Positions 1 to 8,854 of a DNA stretch of 64,000 nucleotides are shown here, one piece after another; the stretch's first letter is position 1, and every line of letters starts with the position of its first letter. Under the pieces are notes generated by a model. It was not told the DNA's origin. It did not search any database and saw only the letters and a program-made list of their open reading frames with translations. Source of the DNA: JANMEB01 sp041745295 (GTDB lineage Bacteria > Planctomycetota > Planctomycetia > Pirellulales > Pirellulaceae); NCBI GenBank assembly GCA_041745295.1, contig JBGTJE010000025.1, positions 1-64,000 on the forward strand. The letters are read 5' to 3'. The translations under genes were made by a program, and so were the position numbers.

Positions 1-3
1 CAC

Positions 4-41
<38 letters not shown>

Positions 42-68
42 GCTTCGCCGCTATGGACGCTCGGAAGC

Positions 69-101
<33 letters not shown>

Positions 102-265
102 TGATGAGCGATGGCCCTTCCATACGGGACCACCGGATCACTAGGACCTACTTTCGTATCTGCTCGACTTATAGGTCTCGCAGTTAAGCACACTTCTACC
201 CTTGCGCTCGACGCCTGATTGCCAACCAGGCTGAGTGTACCTTTGCACTCCTCCGTTACTCTTTT

Positions 266-301
<36 letters not shown>

Positions 302-490
302 TTGTCCGTTGCCCTGATTCAAGGGATCAACGTTAGAACTAAAGCATAGCCAGGCTGGTATTTCAACGTTGACTCCGCCGACACTAGCGTGCCGGCCTCA
401 CAGTCTCCCAGCTATCCTACACAAGATATACCTCAGCCCAATATCAGCCTACAGTAAAGGTTCACGGGGTCTTTCCGTCTAACCGCGGGA

Positions 491-529
<39 letters not shown>

Positions 530-547
530 GTGGTTGAGACAGTGCAG

Positions 548-593
<46 letters not shown>

Positions 594-614
594 CTTCGCT
601 ACCTTAGGACCGTC

Positions 615-1442
615 CAGAATTGTTACATGTGCGACTCGACTGAATGTGTGAGTCGCAGCAAGAGTCAACCGCTGTTGACTTCTACATGTCGCCATGTAGC
701 TCGGACTATATCATTCCCGATGAATCGGGATTTGGCGTATAGTCTCTGGGGATTCCTACTGCGTCGAACGCTGACAAGATCTCATCTTCGGAATATTTTC
801 TTTTGCCGCCGTCGTTCATATTTCTCCGCAATTCGAGCAGTTCCGCGATTCCGTCCCGGCGCAAGTGTGCGCCGCTTTCGAACAACTTTGCCATCTGTTG
901 AAAGATTGCAAAGTCGCGCTTCTTTTTTTGGGACAAAAATCCGAACAGTTTGAAAAACGGTATGACGTGGCTGCGGATCGCTTCGAAGTTATTGACTTCG
1001 AACATCCAAACTTCGCCTTCCTTTTCCCGGATCGTGCCGCAGGCCAAATGTTTCTTTAGTAGAGCGAGGATGACTCGATCCTTTTGAGAAACATTCAAAC
1101 ACAACGATACTTTCCAGGGCAAGGCATAGTCTGGGCGACGGCGAAAAGTGAGATGAAAACTCCCTTCGCCATCGACGAATCCAGCAAAATAATATCCTAT
1201 TGGTTGAGGAATTTGCGCGACGTCCAACACAGAGGCCTTTCCTGCTGATTGCCTGCACCGCACGGATTTTCACTGCCTCGATGAGATTTCAAATTTGGGA
1301 TTTGAAATTTCAAAAGGCGAGTACCGACGGATACTCAGGGTTTCCAGCATATAGCCAAATTTTACAACTACGATTGTTCCGACGAAACGTTGCCGCGTCG
1401 TCGGCGGTCCGCCAACCCAACAAGATGTTGGGATCAGCTTTC
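615..1442 (-). other. Group I intron in 23S rRNA helix 69 (L1917 site)
   Basis: The rRNA reads ..CCGTAACTAT, breaks at 1443/1442, and resumes at 614 with GACGGTCCTAAGG. The insertion therefore follows E. coli U1917. The intron holds an internal guide GTAGTTG at 1365-1371 that pairs seven bases with the 5' exon end and puts the required U.G pair at the splice site. The intron ends in G. A P7-type pair is visible: CAGAGACTA near 745-755 and GATATAGTCC near 706-716. A Q-like stretch (CAATCAGCAG) lies near 1245. The endonuclease ORF sits in a peripheral loop between these core pieces. The 5' splice site and guide pairing are read directly; full folding was not computed. Confidence 0.93.
706..1263 (-). 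CDS. LAGLIDADG homing endonuclease encoded in the 23S intron
   Basis: This intact 185-aa ORF has a single LAGLIDADG motif (FAGFVDGEG, residues 26-34), so it should act as a homodimer. Such enzymes cut the intronless rDNA allele and drive intron spread; some are also maturases. The body carries the alternating beta/alpha pattern and basic patches expected of the family. The listed start is GTG, and a later start just before the motif is possible. The 3' end of the ORF runs through the intron P7/P8 core, with its TAG stop inside the P7 strand ATATAGTCC. The same bases therefore serve as protein code and ribozyme core. The gene is intact, suggesting recent mobility (inference). Confidence 0.9.
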   Translation of the reverse strand: MRCRQSAGKASVLDVAQIPQPIGYYFAGFVDGEGSFHLTFRRRPDYALPWKVSLCLNVSQKDRVILALLKKHLACGTIREKEGEVWMFEVNNFEAIRSHVIPFFKLFGFLSQKKKRDFAIFQQMAKLFESGAHLRRDGIAELLELRRNMNDGGKRKYSEDEILSAFDAVGIPRDYTPNPDSSGMI

Positions 1443-1473
<31 letters not shown>

Positions 1474-1716
1474 GTCGCGAGCTTCGCCTTGCGGCTTACC
1501 CACTTCCTTAACCTACCGGCACCGGGCAGGCGTCAGACTCTATACTTCCACTTGCGTGTTCGCAGAGTCCTGTGTTTTTGATAAACAGTCGCTGCTGCCG
1601 ATTTACTGTGGCCTCCAAGAGCGTTAACCCTCGAAGGCACCCCTTATCGCGAACTTACGGGGTCATTTTGCAGAGTTCCTTAACCACCGTTCTCCCGAGC
1701 GCCTTAGACTTCTCGT

Positions 1717-1747
<31 letters not shown>

Positions 1748-1937
1748 AATTTGCTTCAAAGCTTAGAAGATTTTCTTGAACACCCTTCCAATGACTTCCT
1801 GGTCAAGCCAGTCGGTCGAGTACCTTGCTTTATGAGGGTGGATTTGCCAATCCCTCCGGCTCAGTACACTCCACGAACATTTCTATTCGTCCCGCTCACT
1901 TTCCGGGTGCTGTCCCTCCATCGCTCCACAAATTGGG

Positions 1938-1972
<35 letters not shown>

Positions 1973-1996
1973 TTTCGGCCTCGACTAAGGTACCGC

Positions 1997-2039
<43 letters not shown>

Positions 2040-2040
2040 T

Positions 2041-2078
<38 letters not shown>

Positions 2079-3179
2079 TCCGGCATAATCACCTGTACGG
2101 GCCGCGACCGGTCGTTTCCGTCCGGCTTGTATCTCCCGTACAGCGCTCTTCTACCATAAATCGCCCGAAGGCGATTTATCCATAGCTTCGGTTTAATGCT
2201 TACTCCCGATCATTATCGGCGCAAGACTGCTCGACCAGTAAGCTGTTACGCACTTTTTAAATGGTGGCTGCTTCTAAGCCAACATCCTGGCTGTCTCAGC
2301 AATCTAACTTCCTTAGTGACTGAGCATTAATTAGGGACCTTAGCTGATGGTCTGGGTTGTTTCCCTCTCGACCGCGAAGCTTATCCCTCGCGGTCTGACT
2401 CCCGTGGTACGTTCGTCGGTATTCGGAGTTTGGTTCAGTGAAGTACTTTGGAATAAGCCTTCATCCGAATCAGTATCTCTACCCCCAACGAATAGTGGCA
2501 CGAGGCTATACCTCAATATATTTCGAAGAGAACAAGCTATCTCCCAGTTTGGTTAAACTTTCACTCCTCCCCACAAGTCATCCCCTCGGTTTTCAACCCA
2601 AGTGGGTTCGGTCCTCCACGTGATATAACTCACGCTTCAACCTGCTCATGGGTAGATCACTTAGGTTTCGTGTCTATCGCCTACGACAAATTCGCGCTAT
2701 TCACACTCGGTTTCCCTATGGCTTCGGCCCGTAAGGCCTTAACCGAGCCGCAGACGATAACTCGCCGGATCATTATGCAAAAGGCACGCCGTCACCCTGA
2801 ACGAATCATAGGGCTCCGACAGCTTGTAAGCATATGGTTTCAGGTTCTTTCCCTCCCCTCGACGGGGTTCTTTTCATCTTTCGCTCACGCTACTGAGTTC
2901 ACTATCGGTCATTAGAGAGTATTTAGCCTTACGGGATGGTCCCCGTAGATTCAGCCCGGGTTCCACGTGACCGGACTTACTCAGGTACCTTCCGGGAGGT
3001 TCAGAACCTTCGCGTACGGGACTGTCACCCGCTATGGTCGCCCTTTCCAAGACGTTCCGCTGATTCGAACTTTGTAACTCCCATGTGGAAGGCCCTACAA
3101 CCCCGCGGGGGAAACCCCCACGGTTTGGGCTCTTTCGCTTTCGCTCGCCGCTACTGACGAAATCGATTTTTCTTTCTTT

Positions 3180-3215
<36 letters not shown>

Positions 3216-3369
3216 GGCCGCCACGCACCTATGGATTCAGTGCGCGCTATTAAGGTATCCCGGGATCAACGCTCGTTTGTCAGCTACCCCAGGCTTTTCG
3301 CAGACTTCCACGCCCTTCTTCGCCTTCTAATGCCAAGACATCCCCCATATGCTCTTATGTAGCTTGACC

Positions 3370-3887
3370 ACAAATATCCAGCCCCTTCGCCTGGCCGCCA
3401 ACCCGAAGGCCGACGAGCAAACTCCAAAGATGGTTTGCGGTCGCTACTGATCCTGTAACGATCTTTCTCAATGTCTGTGCGACTCTCACCACAACGCGAC
3501 TGCGTTTTTGCAAACACTGCCCCGCCGAAATAAAAGCCGCGACGCTTCAAAGAGTGGTTAGTGTCTAGGTACAGCTTGCGCTGCACCGGACACTCCAGAT
3601 GCCATCAATTCAATCCAAATTGTCAAAGATCAATCGGCGCGATTGCTCGACGCCAAACCCAATTCAGGGCAATTCGACTTCTCAAACCAAACGTCCAAGA
3701 AATCAAATTGCCATCAACTGGAAAAACGAGAGGAAACCCTGAATTCTATCGATCAAAACCCGCGTCGTCAATCAAACCGATCGATAGGAAAGGGACCAGA
3801 TGCAAGCGGCGAGTGGAGGGGAAAGTATACGGACAAATCCAACCAACTCAAGGGGGATCGAAAAATATTTTAGGCCGGCAAAAACAG
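3370..3887. other. Spacer between tRNA-Ala and 23S rRNA
   Basis: These 518 bases would be transcribed as precursor RNA on the minus strand. They hold no convincing ORF. The 23S processing stem cannot be assessed because the 3' side of the gene is outside the window. Confidence 0.6.
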
Positions 3888-3960
3888 TGGAGACGAAGGG
3901 GATCGAACCCTCAACCCCCGGCTTGCAAAGCCGGTGCTCTCCCAATTGAGCTACGTCCCC
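3888..3960 (-). tRNA. tRNA-Ala (TGC)
   Basis: The minus strand folds as a complete 73-nt cloverleaf. The acceptor GGGGACG pairs with CGTCTCC, the anticodon arm is CCGGC-TTTGCAA-GCCGG with anticodon TGC, the T-loop is GGTTCGATCC, and the discriminator is A. CCA is not encoded. It lies between tRNA-Ile and 23S in the same orientation, as in a normal rRNA operon spacer. Confidence 0.97.
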
Positions 3961-3964
3961 AAAA

Positions 3965-4184
3965 AGATTGATGATTGATGATTGCTGATTGAAGAAGCGG
4001 GCTATGGTCTGAGAAGGGGTTGAAATGCACGTTCGATCGACCGCCGGCTTCGGGATTATCGCGAAAAAAGGGGCATTCTGAACGAAGCCATCGAACGCCG
4101 GCGTCGACTATGCGGCAATACACTTATCTCTGTTGGCTGCTCTACTCTCGGCTCTTCAATCAGCAATCAGAAATCAAAAATCAT
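3965..4184. repeat. Inverted AT-rich repeat between the two tRNA genes
   Basis: GATTGATGATTGCTGATTG at about 3971-3990 is mirrored by an inverted CAATCAGCAATCAGAAATC at about 4157-4175. The two arms lie about 170 bp apart. In the transcript this could fold into a long hairpin between tRNA-Ile and tRNA-Ala. Similar AT-rich arms occur near 30955-31015 and 33795-33850, so this looks like an intergenic repeat that landed in the spacer. Confidence 0.6.
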
Positions 4185-4193
4185 AAATTCCAA

Positions 4194-4267
4194 TGGGCGT
4201 GCCAGAACTCGAATCTGGGACCTCGTCCTTATCAGGGACGCGCTCTAACCAACTGAGCTACACGCCC
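4194..4267 (-). tRNA. tRNA-Ile (GAT)
   Basis: The minus strand folds as a 74-nt tRNA. The acceptor GGGCGTG pairs with CACGCCC, the D arm is AGCTCAGTTGGTTAGAGC, the anticodon stem-loop is CGTCC-CTGATAA-GGACG with anticodon GAT, and the discriminator is A. CCA is not encoded. It is the first gene after the promoter at 4359-4386. Confidence 0.97.
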
Positions 4268-4358
4268 GCAATTACCCCCGCAATTGGAAAACTCCAGTTC
4301 CTGTCGTGATCAATGCGCGGAAAACGACGGCCCCAAGTGTAATTGGGGGAAATTTGAT

Positions 4359-4386
4359 ATTCTAAGGTTCGCTTTCCTAGTGTCAA
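4359..4386 (-). promoter_or_regulatory. Sigma-70-type promoter of the tRNA-Ile/tRNA-Ala/23S operon
   Basis: On the minus strand a perfect -35 box TTGACA (4381-4386) is followed by 16 bp and a -10 box TAGAAT (4359-4364). Transcription would start near 4352, giving a leader of about 85 nt before tRNA-Ile. The strong promoter directly upstream of the tRNA shows that this operon is transcribed without a 16S gene. Confidence 0.75.
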
Positions 4387-4645
4387 ACGGACTGGCGGCA
4401 CCCGATATATCCCCACAAAGAACTTGATTTTCGGCTCGTACAACCCTATTTTTTTAACCCATTTTTACACGGCTCGTGCCTTTCCCGGCCCCCAATTCCG
4501 TTTGATCTTCCGAAACCAATTGGAAAGCGATAGGCTGTGGAAATCGGATCGGCGCCAATTCCATAAGACTTCGCTTCCAACGACTGGCCAGCCTTCGCCC
4601 GCCCTTGAAATGGTTCTTCCTTTCATCGTTTCCACGGTAGGTTCC

Positions 4646-6574
4646 ATGCGCTTTATCTTTATCCGTTTGCTCGCGATCGCACTGTTCGTTCTGCCCACTG
4701 CGCTCGGCGCCCAAAACACCGACAACAAAGCCCGCGAGGCGCTCCGTTATAAGCCCAAACAAAAGGACGTCGACTACGAACAGCCGACCGAAAGCCAAAT
4801 CGACCTCTGCACTCTGGATTCTGCGAAAAAAATCAATAAGTCCGGGTTCATTATTCGCGACCAAGACGGCCAAATGCTCCGTTTGTATCTGAATACAAAT
4901 GGCGATCAGAATCTCGATCGCTGGTCGTATTTCAAGGATGGCCTGGAAGTCTATTCTGACATCGATTCGAACTTCGACGGCAAAGCCGATCAGTTCCGCT
5001 GGTACGCGACGGCCGGCACCCGCTGGGGAGAGGACGTCGATGGCGACAGCGTGATCGACCGCTGGCTGAGCATCTCCCCCGAGGAGGTCTCGGCCGAAGT
5101 CGTCGCCGCAATTCGCGAGCGCGATCTCCCCCGATTCAAGCGTCTTTTGCTGACCGACAATGAACTGACGGCGTTGAAATTGAGCGAAGAACTTAGCACC
5201 GAAATCAAGGAACGATTGAGAACGGCTGTCGCCGAGTTCCCCACGTTTGCGGAAAAGCAAACGCTGGTTACCGATCAAACCCAATGGGTTCAGTTTGGCG
5301 GAGTTCGGCCTAGCACGGTGTCTGAATCGATCCCCGGCGTCACCCAAACGCTGACCATTTATGACAACGTCGCGGCGGTCATCGCCACGGGCGAAAAACC
5401 TGCTCAGATTGCACTCGGAACCCTCGTCAAAGTCGGCGACACGTGGCGGATTTTGGAATTGCCGCAGTCCGTCGCCGTCGGGCAAGCCGTCGAAGTAGGC
5501 GGCATCTTTTTCCGCAACTCTCCTGCGTCGGGAACCCTGTTGGGAACGGTCCCCAACACGGATGAAAACTCCCAGTTCGAGGAGTACAACCGCCTGCTCA
5601 AAGAACTCGACACGGCTCGTGAAAAAAAGGACAGCGCGACGCTAGCCAAGATCAATGAACAATTGGCCGACTTGTTGCGCAAGTTCTACACCGACGCGCG
5701 GCCCGAGGAGAAATCCAACTGGATTCGCCAGTTCGCCGATATGATCGGCGGCGCGTATCAGATGGGGGAATACCCCAATGGACTGAAACAGCTAAACGAC
5801 TTTGTCAAAGCCATCGACGAAAAGGGCGATTCAAACGATGTGGGGTACGCCCACTACCGAATGATCTCGGCCCAAGCATCGATCGAACTCAACGAAAAGA
5901 CCGATCCCAAAGAGATCGATGAGGTCCACAAAGGTCATTTGACACGGCTGGAAAAATTCATCGAAAAATATCCGACCTGCGAATTCGTTCCGGAGGCGAT
6001 GTACCAATTGGCGACTTCCGCCGAAGTGGGTGAACCCGAGATCGCCAGTCGTTGGTACACGCGTATCGTGAAGGAACATCCGCAATCGGCCTTCGCGACC
6101 AAGTCGCAGGGAGCCTATACGCGATTGAATTCGACCGGCCGCTCGGTCGAATTGCAAGGGAAAACTCTCGACAATCAGGACTTTCGCCTAAGCCAACTCA
6201 AAGGCAAGATCGTGGTCGTGCACTATTGGGCGTCGTGGGCCGGAGAGCACGACGTCGATGAGTTGCGCCGCGTGCAACGCAAGTACGCCGCCGACGGCGT
6301 CGAGGTCGTAGGTATCGGAGTCGACGACCAAGTCGAGCAATCCAAGGCGTTCCTCAAAGAAAACGCCATGCCGTGGACCCAGCTTCTCAACGACAATGGG
6401 CTCAACGGTCAGCTCGCCGTTCAATTGGGAATCGCGCTGGTTCCGACGACCATTTTGGTGGGCAAGGATGGGCTCGTCATCGATCCCAAGGTCCAGGTGG
6501 CCGACCTCGATGCCACGCTGCGCAAGATGATCAAGGGCGACGAAACGGCTCAAAAGCCGAGTTCGAAAAAGTAA
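4646..6574 (+). CDS. Exported TlpA/thioredoxin-fold protein lacking CxxC
   Basis: The ATG at 4646 is chosen because it begins a clear signal peptide (MRFIFIRLLAIALFVLPTAL..AQ); the frame stays open upstream to 4424 without one. The product is 642 aa. After the signal come three Asp/Asn-rich loops of the D-x-N-x-D-G type (NTNGDQNLD, DSNFDGKAD, DVDGDSVID) that may bind calcium. A helical, TPR-like middle follows. The C-terminal ~140 residues form a TlpA/AhpC-like thioredoxin domain (VVVHYWASW.., cis-Pro region LVPTTILVGKDG). The usual WCxxC is WAGEH here, so both redox cysteines are absent and thiol chemistry is unlikely. It is divergent from the rRNA operon. Function unknown. Confidence 0.85.
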   Translation: MRFIFIRLLAIALFVLPTALGAQNTDNKAREALRYKPKQKDVDYEQPTESQIDLCTLDSAKKINKSGFIIRDQDGQMLRLYLNTNGDQNLDRWSYFKDGLEVYSDIDSNFDGKADQFRWYATAGTRWGEDVDGDSVIDRWLSISPEEVSAEVVAAIRERDLPRFKRLLLTDNELTALKLSEELSTEIKERLRTAVAEFPTFAEKQTLVTDQTQWVQFGGVRPSTVSESIPGVTQTLTIYDNVAAVIATGEKPAQIALGTLVKVGDTWRILELPQSVAVGQAVEVGGIFFRNSPASGTLLGTVPNTDENSQFEEYNRLLKELDTAREKKDSATLAKINEQLADLLRKFYTDARPEEKSNWIRQFADMIGGAYQMGEYPNGLKQLNDFVKAIDEKGDSNDVGYAHYRMISAQASIELNEKTDPKEIDEVHKGHLTRLEKFIEKYPTCEFVPEAMYQLATSAEVGEPEIASRWYTRIVKEHPQSAFATKSQGAYTRLNSTGRSVELQGKTLDNQDFRLSQLKGKIVVVHYWASWAGEHDVDELRRVQRKYAADGVEVVGIGVDDQVEQSKAFLKENAMPWTQLLNDNGLNGQLAVQLGIALVPTTILVGKDGLVIDPKVQVADLDATLRKMIKGDETAQKPSSKK

Positions 6575-6610
6575 AGGCTGGCCGTTCGGCCGAGATCCAC
6601 GACACCAAGG

Positions 6611-6824
6611 GTAGGGTGGGACGAGTCTTCGAGTCCGACTACCGGGTGAGGTGTGCGGCGGTTGGTTCTTTGCGTGCGCGTATCGATGTTGCGCTTTCTT
6701 AGGTCCGGAGGACCGATACACTCCCTGCCGGAGGCCGTGAGGCCCCGGAGAGCGTAGACAATACTTCTACTTAGGCCCGGAGGGCCGACACATCGACTTG
6801 TTGTATCGGCCCTCTGGGCCTTTG
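6611..6824. repeat. Cluster of small hairpins in the 6575-6991 gap
   Basis: The cluster starts with a decayed copy of the GTAG-GGTGGGAC...GTCCCACC hairpin (6611-6640; the right arm is altered). Three short hairpins of one type follow: GGTCC-TCC-GGACC near 6704-6716, GGCCC-TCC-GGGCC near 6775-6788, both in reverse orientation, and GGCCC-TCT-GGGCC near 6807-6820, forward. Each carries a TGTATC or TGTGTC foot 5' of the stem. The stem bases differ but pairing is kept. No gene is seen in the gap. Confidence 0.7.
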
Positions 6825-6991
6825 TGCATTGCGACAACCGCTAACCAGCGGTTAACACCGCCGGCAAAGGCTGTGGCGGCCCTTCGGGCTTAAGAATGCA
6901 CAACATCAAAACTTGCGCGTCAGGCGTCAATTGCCAAAGAATCCGCGTATTGCCACCTCAAATCGCAACTTCAAAACGTAACGCTTGGGTT

Positions 6992-7768
6992 TCAATTGAC
7001 GTAAATCAAGTAACGATCTTCGGCGACCAGCTTTTTGAATTCAAACTCGTAGGAAAGTGGTTTGAAGTAAAGAAGTGGGGTTGAATACTTCTGAAACAGA
7101 TCGTCATCTTTGTCACGGCTAAACGAACTCGCGACATCCGATTTTTCATTGAGTTCCGGTGCGACCTTGGTCGCGTATTTGCAATCATTTACGGGGACAA
7201 AGACCAGCAATTTGAATTTGTCCTCAAAGTACAAATGTTCCCCATTGATGACGTTTTTTTCGTCGAAATTGCCCAACTCGCGGACCGCATCGACCATGGC
7301 TTGATACGAGAACGTAAACGTAAACGGATAGGAATTAAGCTTGAGACTGGCTTTGCCGTGGAGATCGTCGGACTGAACGCCATCGTTGACAACATCGTCT
7401 TGGACGCTATGCCGGGCGCGTTTTCCGATTTTCGAATCGAGAATCGTGATCAGTTTCTTTTCTAACAAGACGTCGATCAACATCGGTCTGTCGACTTTGC
7501 TTTTGTCAAGCAACGAAGCATCATCTGCCAACTGGAGAATCTGCGGCTCGTCGTTCTTTAAATACGCGAGGATGTACATCTGGTGATGCGTATGCTCACC
7601 CGAACCGCCCTCTTTTTTGAATAGGAGTTCAAACGTTATGGCGTCATCTTTTTCATGATAGAGCGATTGCCTGGCCAAATAGGATTCCCAAACAGGGGCG
7701 TCTGGTTGCGCGAATGCCGACGTCGAAACCAGGCCGAATGCGACGATCGATAGGGCGAGAAGTCTCAT
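6992..7768 (-). CDS. Exported protein of unknown function
   Basis: The product is 258 aa. A signal peptide (MRLLALSIVAFGLVSTSAFA, then QPDAPVW) predicts export. The mature part is hydrophilic, rich in Lys, Asp and Glu, with no cofactor motif I can name and only one Cys. It contains HTHH near residue 59 and alternating beta-strand-like segments such as PFTFTFSYQ. The gene stands alone between two hairpin-rich gaps. I do not recognise the family. Confidence 0.75.
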   Translation of the reverse strand: MRLLALSIVAFGLVSTSAFAQPDAPVWESYLARQSLYHEKDDAITFELLFKKEGGSGEHTHHQMYILAYLKNDEPQILQLADDASLLDKSKVDRPMLIDVLLEKKLITILDSKIGKRARHSVQDDVVNDGVQSDDLHGKASLKLNSYPFTFTFSYQAMVDAVRELGNFDEKNVINGEHLYFEDKFKLLVFVPVNDCKYATKVAPELNEKSDVASSFSRDKDDDLFQKYSTPLLYFKPLSYEFEFKKLVAEDRYLIYVN

Positions 7769-7952
7769 TGAAATTGCCTTAAGAAAATCCGGTCGACGGC
7801 CAAACCAGAATGAGTAAGTCCGAGGCTAACAAAATTGCGAATCGACTCAAAGAACCATTTTGCTTGGCCATTCAACAATTGGCAAACAAAAAATGGTGGC
7901 CCGGCATGGCTGTGACATGCTCCCGACATGGCGCGGCAATGACAACGCAAAG

Positions 7953-7991
7953 ACCCCCTCCCTGACCCTCCCCACGCTGCGCGGGGGAGGG
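7953..7991. repeat. CCCTCCC hairpin repeat
   Basis: A C-rich left arm (CCCTGACCCTCCCC) faces a G-rich right arm (GCGGGGGAGGG) around ACGCTGC. Related C-rich/G-rich hairpins occur near 29583-29610, 33868-33900, 35540-35581 and 37335-37425. It is an interspersed repeat in the gap between two minus-strand genes, downstream of the exported DUF1579 gene. Confidence 0.6.
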
Positions 7992-8036
7992 AAACAAATT
8001 CAGGCGCGAGGGAAAGAAAGGCCGTTTTTTGGACGT

Positions 8037-8630
8037 CTATTTCGTCTTGCGATGGTAGGTGATTTCCATCATTTGGAATTCTTTTCCGTCTGGCGCCGGC
8101 CCGTACATTTCCACAACCCAGGTATTGTCATCGATGATTCGCTCGACCGATCGAGTCGAGATCGTCTTGTTGGTCATCGGATCAGTGGACTTTGCCGAAT
8201 AGCTAAAAGACTTTTTGCCGGCATCGTAACTCCCTTCCGCGAACATGATTCCGGTGCCCATATTGTCGATCCAGGTCGAAACGAATTTCTTAAGTCCATT
8301 GTCGTACGCGATTGTGGCAATCCCTTCAAAGGGCATGCCGTTGAACGTCCCTTGGACTTTTTCTACGACATAGCGACCGTCCATCACCATGGTTGCTTCT
8401 GACGTGGCTGGGCTTTCCATTGGCGGCGTTCCAGGCTGCATCCACATTTTCACTTTTGCATCCCAGGAACCTACTCTGAATTTCAGGAGTGCGTGGTTGT
8501 CGCCCGGCGTCATGAATTCCATCCATTTGGCCATCATTTCGTCGCTCGTTGGATCTTGAGCGCCAGCGACGTTAACTCCCATCCCGACCATGCCAACCAA
8601 CAACCAAAACCGCATAACAATTCGATTCAT
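8037..8630 (-). CDS. Exported DUF1579 family protein
   Basis: The start at about 8630 (MNRIVMRFWLLVG..GAQ) gives a signal peptide and about 197 aa; an in-frame ATG at 8681 would add 17 residues without a signal. The mature part has the DUF1579 pattern: a helical start (DEMMAKWMEFMTPG.NH), then a lipocalin-like beta barrel with KFRVGSWDAKVKMW, ATMVMDGRYVVEKVQG and a repeated FVSTW/YSAKST strand pattern. DUF1579 proteins are common in Planctomycetota but have no known function. It is monocistronic. Confidence 0.85.
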   Translation of the reverse strand: MNRIVMRFWLLVGMVGMGVNVAGAQDPTSDEMMAKWMEFMTPGDNHALLKFRVGSWDAKVKMWMQPGTPPMESPATSEATMVMDGRYVVEKVQGTFNGMPFEGIATIAYDNGLKKFVSTWIDNMGTGIMFAEGSYDAGKKSFSYSAKSTDPMTNKTISTRSVERIIDDNTWVVEMYGPAPDGKEFQMMEITYHRKTK

Positions 8631-8715
8631 GGCAAACCCCTTTGAGCAACATAACAATGTGTAAAACACGCGCCTGAACATTTGTAGAATTCTAGCTGAA
8701 TGTCGAAGCTGTTTC

Positions 8716-8773
8716 GTACAACGGAATTCATTTCGTTGCCGGCGTCCGAAAAACGGAATGAATTCCGTTCTAC
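8716..8773. repeat. Inverted pair of AACGGAA-TTCA-TTCCGTT hairpins with GTAG foot
   Basis: The right half, read on the minus strand from 8773, is GTAG then AACGGAA, loop TTCA, TTCCGTT. The left half (8716-8737) is GTAC then AACGGAA, TTCA, TTTCGTT, with one G.T pair. The two hairpins face each other, as in a BIME. They lie between two minus-strand genes. Confidence 0.75.
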
Positions 8774-8854
8774 GATTTTTGGCTAAAGCCCCACGGAAAT
8801 TTTAGTTCCCGGCGAAACGGCGGCAAAGTTGTTGCCTTGAAGATTATCAAACTT

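Noticed and set aside
3370..4645. A hidden 16S gene or fragment
   Set aside because: No conserved 16S word is present on either strand, and a divergent protein gene follows the promoter.
4454..5485. Long minus-strand frame of 343 codons
   Set aside because: It lies entirely opposite the TlpA-like gene, has no recognisable domain, and its length comes from codon bias on the coding strand.
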